Shown piece by piece: positions 34,994-44,248 of a DNA stretch of 64,000 bases (position 1 is the first letter of the stretch; each line of letters starts with the position of its first letter). The notes beneath the pieces are model-generated. The model saw nothing but the letters and a program-made list of their open reading frames with translations, was not told where the DNA came from and made no database searches. The position numbers were made by a program, and so were the translations under genes. The stretch lies in NCBI RefSeq assembly GCF_001831475.1, contig NZ_CP017688.1, positions 2,108,001-2,172,000 of the forward strand, given 5' to 3'. This DNA is from Flavobacterium crassostreae. GTDB taxonomy: Bacteria; Bacteroidota; Bacteroidia; Flavobacteriales; Flavobacteriaceae.

Positions 34994-35104
34994 GGGCGTG
35001 CCACCAGCCCTAAAAATGGGCTATTTAGATTCTCGTCAGGGCCCATTTTTAGTCCTGCTGTCGGGCTATACGCGCTACTTTGGTAGCTAGCTCCTATCCC
35101 TCAC
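34994..35104. repeat. Intergenic repeat-like element with 12-bp hairpin
   Basis: CTAAAAATGGGC (35010-35021) and GCCCATTTTTAG (35041-35052) form a perfect 12-bp stem, followed by TCGGGCTATACGCGCTAC ... CTCCTATCCCTCACGC. The segment is markedly more GC-rich than its surroundings. It recalls dispersed intergenic elements of Flavobacterium containing CGGGCTATCCGCT and ATCCCTCACGC. It carries no ORF of its own. Confidence 0.6.
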
Positions 35105-35159
35105 GCAAATACAGCCCAGAATCCCTCAAAAATCCTTTCCATCCCTTAGTAAGATTTAG

Positions 35160-35167
35160 TACCTTTG
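35160..35167 (+). promoter_or_regulatory. -7 box of mnmE
   Basis: TACCTTTG, exact TAnnTTTG, 18 bp before the ATG at 35185. It falls inside the longer open frame from 35080 and so argues for the shorter protein. Confidence 0.6.
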
Positions 35168-35184
35168 CACCCAATCCAAACAAA

Positions 35185-36585
35185 ATGCTAAACAACCAAA
35201 CCATAGTAGCACTAGCCACCGCATCTGGAGCTGGCGCCATAGCCATTATCCGAATATCCGGACCAGAAGCCATTGCAATCAGTGACTCCGTTTTTCGATC
35301 CATCAAAAACAAACGCTTGCTCCAACAAAAAACCCATACCTTACATTTGGGGCATATAGTCGAGAACCACAAAACCCTAGATGAAGTATTGGTATCCCTG
35401 TTCAAAGGGCCCCACTCCTACACCGGCGAAGATACCATCGAAATCTCCTGCCACGGTTCTACCTACATCCAGCAACAAATCATTCAATTATTGCTCCGCA
35501 AAGGTTGTCGTATGGCCGAGGCAGGAGAGTTTACCTTACGCGCCTTTTTGAACGGAAAATTAGATTTATCCCAAGCCGAAGCCGTGGCAGATCTAATTGC
35601 CTCAGACAACGAAGCCTCCCACCAAATAGCCATGCAACAAATGCGTGGTGGATTCTCTAACGAAATTGCCAAACTCCGCGAAGAATTATTAAACTTTGCC
35701 TCCCTAATAGAATTAGAATTAGACTTTGCCGAAGAAGACGTAGAATTTGCAGACAGAACCCAATTTCAGGAACTCCTAAACCGAATCGAACTGGTGCTCA
35801 AACGCCTAATAGACTCCTTTGCAGTAGGTAATGTAATCAAAAACGGTATTCCGGTAGCCATTGTAGGAGAACCCAACGTTGGCAAATCCACACTATTAAA
35901 TGCTTTATTAAACGAGGAGCGCGCCATTGTCTCCGAAATAGCAGGCACCACCCGAGACACCATAGAAGACGAATTGGTCATTGGAGGCATTGGTTTTAGA
36001 TTTATTGACACCGCAGGAATTAGAGAAACCAAAGACATAGTAGAAAGCATTGGGATCAAAAAAACTTTTGAAAAAATAGAACAAGCCCAAGTGGTTTTGT
36101 ATCTATTTGATAGTTTAAAATTTCAGGTACAAAGTTCCGAATACATCCTTGAGATCGAAAAAATAAAAAACCAATTTCCTCTAAAACCTTTGGTGGTTGT
36201 GATCAATAAAATAGAATTGTTAAGCACCGATACCGTTACACAAATAAAACACCAACTACAGCCCTTAAATGTAATTCTGCAAACTATTTCTGCCAAAGAA
36301 AACATAGGCATTGAGGATCTTAAAAATCAACTACTCTCTTTTGTCAATACTGGAGCATTGCGCAATAACGAAACAATTGTTACCAACACAAGGCATTATG
36401 ACTCCTTACTTAAAGCATTAGACGAAATACAAAAAGTAAAATATGGCCTAGAGATACACCTATCGAGTGATTTAATGGCCCTAGATATAAAAGAAGCTTT
36501 GTACCAATTTGGCACCATTACAGGTCAAGTAACCAATGATGAATTGCTAGGTAATATTTTTGCTAATTTCTGTATCGGGAAATAA
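35185..36585 (+). CDS. mnmE: tRNA uridine-34 modification GTPase MnmE (TrmE)
   Basis: 466 residues from MLNNQTIVALATASGAGAIAIIRISGPEA. With MnmG it installs the cmnm5 group on wobble uridine. The N-terminal folate-binding domain (CHGSTYIQQQIIQLLLRKGCRMAEAGEFTLRAFLNGKLDLSQAEAVADLI) is followed by a helical domain and an inserted G domain: GEPNVGKST, IAGTTRDT, DTAGIRET and NKIE. The C-terminus is the invariant FCIGK, whose cysteine is functionally essential. The island to the right is inserted exactly at this conserved 3' end and the protein end is preserved. Confidence 0.98.
   Translation: MLNNQTIVALATASGAGAIAIIRISGPEAIAISDSVFRSIKNKRLLQQKTHTLHLGHIVENHKTLDEVLVSLFKGPHSYTGEDTIEISCHGSTYIQQQIIQLLLRKGCRMAEAGEFTLRAFLNGKLDLSQAEAVADLIASDNEASHQIAMQQMRGGFSNEIAKLREELLNFASLIELELDFAEEDVEFADRTQFQELLNRIELVLKRLIDSFAVGNVIKNGIPVAIVGEPNVGKSTLLNALLNEERAIVSEIAGTTRDTIEDELVIGGIGFRFIDTAGIRETKDIVESIGIKKTFEKIEQAQVVLYLFDSLKFQVQSSEYILEIEKIKNQFPLKPLVVVINKIELLSTDTVTQIKHQLQPLNVILQTISAKENIGIEDLKNQLLSFVNTGALRNNETIVTNTRHYDSLLKALDEIQKVKYGLEIHLSSDLMALDIKEALYQFGTITGQVTNDELLGNIFANFCIGK
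36568..36585 (+). other. Candidate attL at mnmE 3' end
   Basis: TTCTGTATCGGGAAATAA encodes the last codons FCIGK and stop of mnmE. TGTATCGGGAA and the following TAA recur at 60188-60202 (one substitution between them). The mnmE (trmE) 3' end is a known integration site of other genomic islands, for example SGI1. Confidence 0.6.
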
Positions 36586-36692
36586 ATATACTTTCTTTAA
36601 GCTTCTTTAACTTTCTATAGCTTGACTGCCATTGATTTAGTTGTATTTCGACTTTCTTATATTGTCTTTAATTCATACATTTGTTACACTCT

Positions 36693-36733
36693 ATGTACAC
36701 CTTAAAGCAAAAAAGGTGTAAAAATGTACACCT
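36693..36733 (+). promoter_or_regulatory. Repeats before the integrase gene
   Basis: ATGTACACCT occurs at 36693-36702 and 36724-36733 (directly before the int ATG), with the inverted form AGGTGTA at 36714-36720. These could be arm-type integrase/excisionase sites or an operator controlling int. Confidence 0.5.
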
Positions 36734-37861
36734 ATGAATATTACTTTAAAGAAAAAGAAATTACAAAATGGCAAGTTCAGCTTATTCCTAGAATACTACA
36801 AAGGCTCTTCCATAAATACAGAAGGCAAAAGAATCCATCTAAGAGATTTTGAGTATTTAAAACTATATCCGCATCAGGATCCAAAAACTGCTGCTGAAAA
36901 AAAAGAGAATAAGGAAATTGATACTTTAAGCGAGCAAATTTTATCAATTAGAAAGGCAGAATACTTTCAAGGTAAATTTGATATAAAAAACACAGCTAAG
37001 TCAAAAAGATTGTTTTTAGATTATTTCATGGAGAAAACGGAAGATAAAGTTGATTCTCCTAAAAATTACGGCAACTGGACGGCTACCTCACTTCATTTAA
37101 AACGATGTATTTCAGCGAACTTAACCTTTGATGAAGTTAATGAAGATTTCGTTAAAAGAGTACGGTTGTATTTCGAAAAAGAAGCCAAAACAAAAAGCAA
37201 CCTTTCTTTATCTTTAAACTCAAAATATTCTTATTTCAATAAATTTAAAGCAGCACTTCGCAGTGCCTTTGATGATGGCTATATTTCTATTAATTATGCT
37301 TCCAAAATAAAATCATTTGAGCAAGCAGAAAGCCAGAGAGAATACTTAACCTTTCAAGAACTTCAGCAATTAGCTCAAACAGAATGTAAATATGAAGTGC
37401 TAAAACGTGCATTTATATTTTCCTGTTTAGTAGGGTTACGCTGGTCAGACATTAATACCTTGGTTTGGTCAGAAGTTAGAGATGAAGGAGAAGTAAGCAG
37501 GGTGAATTTTAGACAAGAAAAAACCGATGGTGTTGAATATCTTTATATTTCTAGTCAAGCCCGTGAGCTATTACAAACTAGACAATCACCAACAGACAGA
37601 GTTTTTGTTGGCCTAAAGTACAGTACGGTTTATAATAATGAAATTGTAAGATGGTGCAATCGTGCCGGAATCTCTAAACACATTACTTTTCACAGTGCCA
37701 GACATACTAATGCAGTTCTATTATTAGAAAACGGAGCAGACATCTACACCGTTTCCAAAAGATTAGGACACCGTGAAATACGCACTACGGCAATTTATGC
37801 CAAAATTGTTGATCAAAAAATGAAAGAAGCTTCGAACCTTATACCTACTATCAAACTTTAA
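36734..37861 (+). CDS. Tyrosine recombinase (island integrase)
   Basis: 375 residues. It has an N-terminal arm-binding region, a SAM-like core-binding domain (about 90-195) and a C-terminal catalytic domain with all residues: R236 (GLRWSDI), K263, H320-x-x-R323 (HSARH), H346 (RLGHREI) and Y355 (AIYAKI). It should insert and excise the island at the mnmE 3' end. It is typical of Bacteroidetes integrative elements. First gene of the island, same strand as mnmE. A small membrane-protein gene follows after 3 bp. Confidence 0.95.
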   Translation: MNITLKKKKLQNGKFSLFLEYYKGSSINTEGKRIHLRDFEYLKLYPHQDPKTAAEKKENKEIDTLSEQILSIRKAEYFQGKFDIKNTAKSKRLFLDYFMEKTEDKVDSPKNYGNWTATSLHLKRCISANLTFDEVNEDFVKRVRLYFEKEAKTKSNLSLSLNSKYSYFNKFKAALRSAFDDGYISINYASKIKSFEQAESQREYLTFQELQQLAQTECKYEVLKRAFIFSCLVGLRWSDINTLVWSEVRDEGEVSRVNFRQEKTDGVEYLYISSQARELLQTRQSPTDRVFVGLKYSTVYNNEIVRWCNRAGISKHITFHSARHTNAVLLLENGADIYTVSKRLGHREIRTTAIYAKIVDQKMKEASNLIPTIKL

Positions 37862-37864
37862 ATT

Positions 37865-38218
37865 ATGGAAAATATTAGCTACATTATTGTAATCTCTATA
37901 TTAATCAACTTATTAATTCAAGCTGGATTAATATTCAGATATTATTACCCTCTACTTATAGAATATTTTAACAATAAAAAAATTACTTGGAATTCAAATC
38001 ACGACAGAATAGTTACAGTTGCATTTATGATGTGTTTACTCTTAAGTGTTTATTTTAGCCAAATATTATTTCAATTTTCCAAAGGGTCATATTTTATAAC
38101 TCTTTACCTAAGTGTACTTGTTATTTTGACAATTTTCATCTTTTTAATTCAAAAAATGGGGAATACAAAAAGAACCAAGAACATCCTGATTATACCTAAC
38201 CAAGAAAAAAAAACTTAG
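37865..38218 (+). CDS. Small membrane protein of the island (117 aa)
   Basis: 117 residues with three predicted membrane helices (YIIVISILINLLIQAGLIF, IVTVAFMMCLLLSVYFSQIL, FITLYLSVLVILTIFIFLI) and a basic C-terminal tail. It starts 3 bp after the integrase stop, so it is probably co-transcribed. No family is recognised. Confidence 0.6.
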   Translation: MENISYIIVISILINLLIQAGLIFRYYYPLLIEYFNNKKITWNSNHDRIVTVAFMMCLLLSVYFSQILFQFSKGSYFITLYLSVLVILTIFIFLIQKMGNTKRTKNILIIPNQEKKT

Positions 38219-38271
38219 ATTTTGAAAACCTATTTACTCAAGAAGAACTAGAAAAAATATTTAATAAATTA

Positions 38272-38577
38272 ATGGAAAACGATTTTATAGAAGTAATAAA
38301 AAATAATGAAGACATTTTAGATAAAAATCTTTTTATAAAAACACTTAGCGAAGGAATTTTGCCAAACGAACCAATTTTTAAATTAAATATGGATAATATT
38401 CAAACAAAAGAGTTTCATAAATTATTTAAAAGAAAATGCAAGAGATTATCTATACCTATGTTTTTGAAAATATTTAATATAAAAAATGAAACAGCCACTC
38501 CAGCATCAATCAGTTCTTCAAATAGTAAAAATCTAAACGGTGCTAAAAAGAAAGATATAATCGAATCTATATTTTAG
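38272..38577 (+). CDS. Hypothetical protein (101 aa)
   Basis: A Lys/Asn/Ile-rich 101-residue soluble protein (MENDFIEVIKNNEDILDKNLF ... KKKDIIESIF). No motif is recognised. It lies 53 bp after the membrane protein gene. It may be a coding gene of the island's variable part; the low complexity of the region makes the call moderate. Confidence 0.5.
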   Translation: MENDFIEVIKNNEDILDKNLFIKTLSEGILPNEPIFKLNMDNIQTKEFHKLFKRKCKRLSIPMFLKIFNIKNETATPASISSSNSKNLNGAKKKDIIESIF

Positions 38578-38678
38578 GTTAACATTTTGAGATAAATAGG
38601 TTAACCGTATTAACACATTAACCTTTGCCCCCTTGCTTTTAGTGACATTTGTTCCCATAACAATAACACATATCACTT

Positions 38679-38966
38679 ATGGAAAGCAATGCAATCATTC
38701 AGAAATTAACCCAATTAGAAAAACTTATTATTGGGACAAACAAACAAATCTTCACAGTAGATGATGTTGTAAACTACACAGGGTTCTCTAAAAGTTATGT
38801 ATACAAACTTGTACATCATAACATACTCCCCTATTCAAAACCTAACAATCGAACTTTGTTTTTTACTAAGACAGAGATCGATGAATGGTTACTTCAAAAC
38901 AAATCAAAATCAATCTCTCAGATTGAAAAAGAAGCTATCAATTATACAAATGCTGTAAAAAAATAA
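38679..38966 (+). CDS. Excisionase-like helix-turn-helix protein
   Basis: 95 residues. The winged-helix core TVDDVVNYTGFSKSYVYKLVHHNILPYSKPNNRTLFFTKTEIDEWLLQNK is the MerR-like HTH_17 domain typical of excisionases and regulators of Bacteroidetes mobile elements. It probably bends DNA at the att sites or controls the replication genes that follow. It starts about 100 bp after the previous ORF. Confidence 0.85.
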   Translation: MESNAIIQKLTQLEKLIIGTNKQIFTVDDVVNYTGFSKSYVYKLVHHNILPYSKPNNRTLFFTKTEIDEWLLQNKSKSISQIEKEAINYTNAVKK

Positions 38967-39054
38967 AAGCGTCCAATTCCGCCGAATTGTAACGCTCTAT
39001 TTAAACACTAACCTTGTTGTATCTCACAAAGATACAATAAAACCATATTGTATA

Positions 39055-40269
39055 ATGAAAAACTTGTATTTAAGAATAGGAACATCCTATTTTAAGAAAT
39101 CCTTATATCCTTTATCTTCAGGAGACCGCATTGAAATTTTAGTCATTTGGTCAGCCGAATTGATCCGACAAGACCACGGTAAAAATATCTTATCCGAAAT
39201 CGAACGGTTTGACGGTTTTATATGTATTCCTGAAAATAGACCAGAATATTTTAAAAAAAGAGTCCAGGACTACTACAATACGTACCACCAAATTAGTAAA
39301 TCGCCTATAGAAGGCGATATTACCAATACTCTTAGTTTTTTGTCTCATATTTTTGGTGAGCAACTTGAATTAGGTCTTGATTATTTGCAGTTAATTTATT
39401 TAAAACCAACTCAGATTTTGCCCATTCTTTGTTTAGTCAGCAAGGAGCGTTCTACTGGTAAATCAACCTTTTTAAAATGGCTAAAAGAAATTTTCGAATA
39501 CAACCTCACTTTCTTAACCAACAGTGATTTTACATCAAACTTTAACTCTGACTGGAGCTCTAAACTATTGATCTGTATTGATGAAGTTTTATTTAAGACG
39601 GATGAACTCACAGAACGTATAAAATACCTGTCTACAACTAACACGCACAAGACCGAAGCCAAAGGAAAAGATAAAAAAGAAGCTTCCTTTTTTGGCAAAT
39701 TTATTCTTTGTTCTAATAATGAAACTTCATTTATAAAAATAGATTCTGATGAAATTCGATTTTGGATTATTAAAGTGAATCGTTACAAAAAGGAAGATGT
39801 GAATGTTTTAAAAAAGCTAATTACTGAAATCCCCGCCTTTTTACATTTTCTTACCAATAGAAAATTAGCAACCGAGAACCAAACTAGAATGTGGTTCACT
39901 CCTGAACAAATTAAAACCAATGCCTTAATGAGGTTAGTGAGGCATAACTCAAACCAAATTGAGAGAGAAGTGGCTAATGTCATATTGAATACAATGGAAA
40001 GCTTAGATATAGAAACATTAGATTTTTGTTTCTCTGATTTATTGAATATTCTAAACAAATTTAAGATCAAATATGATGCTGTTGAAATAAAAAATATAGT
40101 TCGCAAAAATTGGAAATTAGAACAGGCAAAAAACTCAAATCAATATCAAAAAGTAACCATTACAAACGACCTAGATTTTTATCAAAATTTAACCAAAGGA
40201 CGCTATTACTCAATTACCCGAGATTTTTTATTTGATTTTAGTGACGAATTGATGACAGACCATGATTAA
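39055..40269 (+). CDS. Primase-helicase family protein
   Basis: 404 residues. A helicase superfamily 3-like ATPase core: Walker A KERSTGKSTFLKWL (about 125-138), Walker B-like LLICIDEVLF, and a sensor segment FILCSNNETSFIKI. Proteins of this type (DUF5906-like) drive replication of excised mobilizable elements together with a primase. The TOPRIM primase gene lies downstream, separated by the TGATGAC repeat array. One copy of that heptamer is inside the 3' end of this gene (40250). Confidence 0.85.
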   Translation: MKNLYLRIGTSYFKKSLYPLSSGDRIEILVIWSAELIRQDHGKNILSEIERFDGFICIPENRPEYFKKRVQDYYNTYHQISKSPIEGDITNTLSFLSHIFGEQLELGLDYLQLIYLKPTQILPILCLVSKERSTGKSTFLKWLKEIFEYNLTFLTNSDFTSNFNSDWSSKLLICIDEVLFKTDELTERIKYLSTTNTHKTEAKGKDKKEASFFGKFILCSNNETSFIKIDSDEIRFWIIKVNRYKKEDVNVLKKLITEIPAFLHFLTNRKLATENQTRMWFTPEQIKTNALMRLVRHNSNQIEREVANVILNTMESLDIETLDFCFSDLLNILNKFKIKYDAVEIKNIVRKNWKLEQAKNSNQYQKVTITNDLDFYQNLTKGRYYSITRDFLFDFSDELMTDHD

Positions 40270-40294
40270 GTCAACAACAGTAAGGCTTTAGCTT

Positions 40295-40426
40295 GTCATC
40301 ACTTTGTCATCAAAAAATAAAGTGATGACAAAAAAATGATGACAGCAATTCAAAAGTGATGACGTGATGACAAAATGATGACACGTCAACCCTTGTAAAT
40401 ATTAATGCTCCCGCTGTTTGTCATCA
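40295..40426. repeat. Iteron-like array of TGATGAC/GTCATCA heptamers
   Basis: GTCATCA at 40295, 40306 and 40420; TGATGAC at 40323, 40337, 40357, 40365 and 40376; a further TGATGAC at 40250 in the preceding gene. Eight copies in 132 bp of non-coding DNA, in both orientations, between two replication genes. Likely a replication origin or initiator-binding region of the island. Confidence 0.7.
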
Positions 40427-40471
40427 ATTCATCACTTTTTTCACTTTTTTTAACCCCCTAAAAACACAGCC

Positions 40472-41335
40472 ATGAATACGACCCAAGCAAGAGAAATTCC
40501 AATAGAAAAAGTACTCCAAAATTTAGGATGTGAACCTACCAAAACAAATGATAATGACAGTTGGTATTTGTCTCCTTTTCGGATAGAAAAAACAGCTTCA
40601 TTTAAGCTCAATAAGAAACTAAATCGATGGTATGACTACGGAGAACAAAATGGTGGTAATGTGATCGATTTTGTGATTCTAAAATTTGGATTCAGTGTTA
40701 CTGAAGCTTTGGATTATTTAAAAAAATTTGAAACTTTTTTTTCTTTTCAAAAGCAAATATCCGAAGTCGTTGACATAAAAAACGAAAATAGTCCGACTAT
40801 AATTAAAATAATTCCTGTTCAACATTCTGCTTTAATTGAGTATTTAAACCAAAGAGGAATTACAAAATTTAGGAGTGTAAAACAACTAAAAGAAATTCAT
40901 TATACGATTCAAGAAAAAAAATATTTCGCCCTTAGTTTTGAAAATAATAGCGGAGGATTTGAAGTCCGAAATAAATATGCAAAGCTCTGTTTAAACAAAA
41001 AAGACAGTACTACAATCTTAAATAACGGAACTACAATAAGAGTATTCGAGGGCTTTTTTGATTTCCTATCTTTTAATGTTTTTGAAAATTTAGTGATAGA
41101 TAAAGCAGACTATTTGATTTTAAATTCAGTGGCTTTATTAAACAAAAACACCGCTATTTTATCTAATTATACCGCTATTGAATTGTACCTCGATAATGAT
41201 GAAGCAGGAGACAAATACACAAGCTTAATTCTAAACCAATTTTCTACAGCTCAAGATTGTAGAACAATATATAACGGATTTAAGGATCTTAACGAATACC
41301 ATATGTCAGCATGTTTAAAAGAGGATTCTATATAA
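40472..41335 (+). CDS. DNA primase with CHC2-like and TOPRIM domains
   Basis: 287 residues. The N-terminal primase zinc-finger-like region (IPIEKVLQNLGCEPTKTNDNDSWYLSPFRIEKTASFKLNKKLNRWYDYGEQNGGNVIDFVI) is recognisable, although only one of the zinc-binding cysteines is kept. The TOPRIM domain follows: RVFEGFFDFLSF and YLDNDEAGDKYTSLIL with the DxD-like acidic residues. It should make primers on the element's origin together with the upstream helicase. Typical of Bacteroidetes mobilizable elements. Confidence 0.88.
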   Translation: MNTTQAREIPIEKVLQNLGCEPTKTNDNDSWYLSPFRIEKTASFKLNKKLNRWYDYGEQNGGNVIDFVILKFGFSVTEALDYLKKFETFFSFQKQISEVVDIKNENSPTIIKIIPVQHSALIEYLNQRGITKFRSVKQLKEIHYTIQEKKYFALSFENNSGGFEVRNKYAKLCLNKKDSTTILNNGTTIRVFEGFFDFLSFNVFENLVIDKADYLILNSVALLNKNTAILSNYTAIELYLDNDEAGDKYTSLILNQFSTAQDCRTIYNGFKDLNEYHMSACLKEDSI

Positions 41336-41505
41336 AGATTAGAAAGAGCAAGAGGGATTCACGCAGTAGCGTGAATATTTTATAAAGTACTGATTTTCAA
41401 GGTGTGTTTTTATTTTGTTTTTTAATAATACCACACTTTATACCACAATTGAGCAATGAAGGCAATAAAACAGCTGGTTATTATAATAAACGTACCACAA
41501 AATGG

Positions 41506-42063
41506 ATGACAATGAGAAAAGACATAAGAATAAGTGTAGAAGCTAAAAATAAATTTGATGTATTAAATACTAAAGAAAAATTTAGTACAGCCAGTGAATG
41601 TATTATACAAATCTGTAATTTTTTTGAAGAAAACAACCTTTCTCCCAAGGATAAAATTGGAGTAAAAACTGCCAATTCTTTCAATGAACTTGAAAAGGTT
41701 TTTAAAGTAGAATTAATGTTATTAAAAGAATTTATAAAGACCGATTCTCAAAGTTTACGCAAGCGTCATGGAGCAATTGAAAAAGAATATTTCATACCGC
41801 TGAATCGAAAAATTTCTGAAATAGATTCCAAACTCAACATCAAAGAAAACCTCAATACAGAAAATAAAAACGAATTAGAAAAACTTTATTTAAAACAAAA
41901 AGAGATAGACGAACTTCAAAAAACGCTTCGAGAAACTTCACGGATTTTAAAAAGAATTAGTGAGAATTTATCAATTGAAAATTTACAAGGGAAGAATTAT
42001 CCCGTTATTAATTTAGAAGAGTACGAGTTAGAAAACATTGTCAAATACACCGCATTATTATGA
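41506..42063 (+). CDS. BfmA/BtgA-type mobilization protein
   Basis: 185 residues from the ATG at 41506 (MTMRKDIRISVEAKNKFDVL); the frame extends upstream but without a conserved-looking sequence. An N-terminal ribbon-helix-helix-like part (RISVEAKNKFDVLNTKEKFSTASECIIQICNFFEEN) is followed by long coiled-coil helices. This is the layout of the accessory proteins that recruit MobB-type relaxases in Bacteroidetes. The stop overlaps the next start (ATGA). Placement before the relaxase supports the role. Confidence 0.75.
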   Translation: MTMRKDIRISVEAKNKFDVLNTKEKFSTASECIIQICNFFEENNLSPKDKIGVKTANSFNELEKVFKVELMLLKEFIKTDSQSLRKRHGAIEKEYFIPLNRKISEIDSKLNIKENLNTENKNELEKLYLKQKEIDELQKTLRETSRILKRISENLSIENLQGKNYPVINLEEYELENIVKYTALL

Positions 42064-42470
42064 AATTAAAAAGAGGGGTTTTGTTTCCCGAAAATCAAAA
42101 AGAAGAACCAATTGTAATTTCAGAACAAGAAAGCAATAAAGCAAAAACAAAATCAACTTCAGTTTTTTTTAGCGATACTTTTTCCAATGTAGATTATCAA
42201 AAAATGTGGAGGTATATTGGAATTTTCATTATCACACTATTGCTTTTTATAGTTCTAATTTTTGTAATAAACGAATTTAAAAAGGGACAAGAAGAGCAAG
42301 TAAAGGAAAAAGCAACACTAGTTCAAGAAGAAATAAACGATTGCTATGGAATGCTGAATGCCCTTAAAACATATAAAGCTTCACGCAAAAGGAAAGAATT
42401 TATAAAAAGTAGAATAAATACTAAACTTGATAGCTTGATTTTTGTTCGAGATAATTTAAAAGCACAATAA
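42060..42470 (+). CDS. Single-pass membrane protein of the mobilization operon (136 aa)
   Basis: 136 residues: a charged N-terminus of about 55 residues, one membrane helix (YIGIFIITLLLFIVLIFVINEF), then a coiled-coil C-terminus (EEQVKEKATLVQEEIND). It overlaps the BfmA-like gene by ATGA and the relaxase by TAATG, so all three are translationally coupled. Probably a membrane partner of the relaxosome; no named family is recognised. Confidence 0.65.
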   Translation: MKLKRGVLFPENQKEEPIVISEQESNKAKTKSTSVFFSDTFSNVDYQKMWRYIGIFIITLLLFIVLIFVINEFKKGQEEQVKEKATLVQEEINDCYGMLNALKTYKASRKRKEFIKSRINTKLDSLIFVRDNLKAQ

Positions 42471-44200
42471 TGCATATTTCATTTACAGCACATCAAGCTT
42501 CGGGAAGCACATCGTGTTCGAATTTGATTGAATACTTGGAAAAGGAAAATCAATTACAAGAATCAAACGAAAAATTTTTCAATTCAGAATTCCAATGTAC
42601 TGATGCTAGTAGTGGAATTGATGGGACAAAAGTACTTAGGGACATTGATACCAATCGTGGTTCTCAAAATTTTGAAAGTTCTAATTTTTATATGCTTAAT
42701 ATTTCACCCAGTGCTAAAGAACTCACACACATGGAAAGTTTGGCCGTTGATACACTAACCAAGAGAGGATTTGATGAAGATTCTAATCGGGAAAACGTAT
42801 ACTATATCGAACAAAAAGATGAACTGATGAAAATTCAGATGAAGCTTTACACACAAGATCTCATGAATGAATATGCCACTAATTTCGGTAGGGAAATATA
42901 TTGCAATGAAGAAAAGCTCCCTAATGCCGTGGAGAAAAAAGAATTGAATTTAGAAACGGATCAAATATTTGCAGACTATCTTAAAGAAAAAGGAATTGAA
43001 GTTGACTCTAAAGAAGAAACAAAATCCAAACAATGGATTGAAGTTAATAACATTCAAATCATTGAACAGAAAGGGAAATCAGCTTTAATTCAATTGGATT
43101 TAGAAGAAGGAGGAAAAGCAACTGTTTTTGTTCCTAAAACCGCTTTGCAACTTCAAGAAAACGGAAATTACAAGCTACCCGAAAACGTATACCATGCCAA
43201 AGTAAACGAAGTGATTGACAAAAACACTTTGAGTACTATAAATGCTGATTTTAAAAGTGTTTCAGAATTAAAAAACAAAGAGAAGGTTTTTAATTTTTCC
43301 ATCCAAGACCAAAGATTTAAAGAACCACTCACTTACTCTATTAATCAAAAAGACCTGACTATAAAAAAAGGCGAATATTTTACCTCCGAACATTTGTTAA
43401 AAGAAAAGACAAACAAGGCAATACAGAAAGCGATTGACAAAGAATTTGGAAAGGACAAAGAAAGAATCTATCAGGAATTAGCACACAAAAAAGGATTTGA
43501 TTTATCCACCAGACCATTGACAGGAGATGATTTGCTTTGGTATGGAAAAATTGAAAGTTCAAGAACCTACAAGGCGAATGATAAATTTGCTGTTCAAAAT
43601 AAAAACACCCTTGATCTAATCAATAAGCTAGAGCAAACCAAGGGAGATAAAAAGGAAATTAAAACACTAAAGGAGAATCTGCATAGAGATAAAGAAACAG
43701 GAAAAATTATTGAAGGTGGCGATAAGAAAGGCGGGATGCAAATTCACGCTCACGTAGTCGTTTCACGCCATGACAAAACCATGAAGAATCCACGAAATAA
43801 ACTTTCTCTTTCGCCACTAGCTAATGCAAAGGAGAGCAGAACCCAGCACGGAGAAAAAATAGGCTTTGATAGAACTGTTTTTTTTCAGAAAGGAGAAAAA
43901 GTATTCGATACCAAATTTGAATACGACAGACCCAAAGAGCAAACGTTCAATCATTACAATCAGGAGAAAAAAGAGCTTAAAGGATTGAAAAACGAAATAA
44001 CAGGACAGGTAAAAGGAAAAGCTACACAATTCTTATTGGAACACTCAGGACTTTCGGAAATCAAACAACAAATAAGCCCTGTAGCCTCTATAAAAAAAGA
44101 ACTTGGTATTGTGGCAAATATCCCTACCAATTTACCAAAAGGAGTGATTGATTTCGCTTTTAAAACCGTAAGAGCAATGGGTCAAGATATGGGCTATTAA
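42470..44200 (+). CDS. MobB-type relaxase (DUF5712-like)
   Basis: 576 residues. The N-terminus MHISFTAHQASGSTSCSNLIEYLEKEN and the histidine motif GMQIHAHVVVSRHDKTMKNPRNKLSLSP (about residue 423 on) are those of the Bacteroidetes MobB/BtgB-like relaxases, in which the HxH motif lies in the second half. It should nick at oriT and lead the strand into a helper conjugation system. A long middle region of unknown fold separates the two parts. It starts with a one-base stop/start overlap (TAATG). Family call good, details inferred. Confidence 0.85.
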   Translation: MHISFTAHQASGSTSCSNLIEYLEKENQLQESNEKFFNSEFQCTDASSGIDGTKVLRDIDTNRGSQNFESSNFYMLNISPSAKELTHMESLAVDTLTKRGFDEDSNRENVYYIEQKDELMKIQMKLYTQDLMNEYATNFGREIYCNEEKLPNAVEKKELNLETDQIFADYLKEKGIEVDSKEETKSKQWIEVNNIQIIEQKGKSALIQLDLEEGGKATVFVPKTALQLQENGNYKLPENVYHAKVNEVIDKNTLSTINADFKSVSELKNKEKVFNFSIQDQRFKEPLTYSINQKDLTIKKGEYFTSEHLLKEKTNKAIQKAIDKEFGKDKERIYQELAHKKGFDLSTRPLTGDDLLWYGKIESSRTYKANDKFAVQNKNTLDLINKLEQTKGDKKEIKTLKENLHRDKETGKIIEGGDKKGGMQIHAHVVVSRHDKTMKNPRNKLSLSPLANAKESRTQHGEKIGFDRTVFFQKGEKVFDTKFEYDRPKEQTFNHYNQEKKELKGLKNEITGQVKGKATQFLLEHSGLSEIKQQISPVASIKKELGIVANIPTNLPKGVIDFAFKTVRAMGQDMGY

Positions 44201-44248
44201 TTGCAGTACTAACTTTCAAATAAACAACAACCTTATAAATTTTAAAAC

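Noticed and set aside
35080..35184. Longer mnmE start
   Set aside because: The extension overlaps a TAnnTTTG box and the intergenic repeat, and known MnmE proteins start at the equivalent of 35185.
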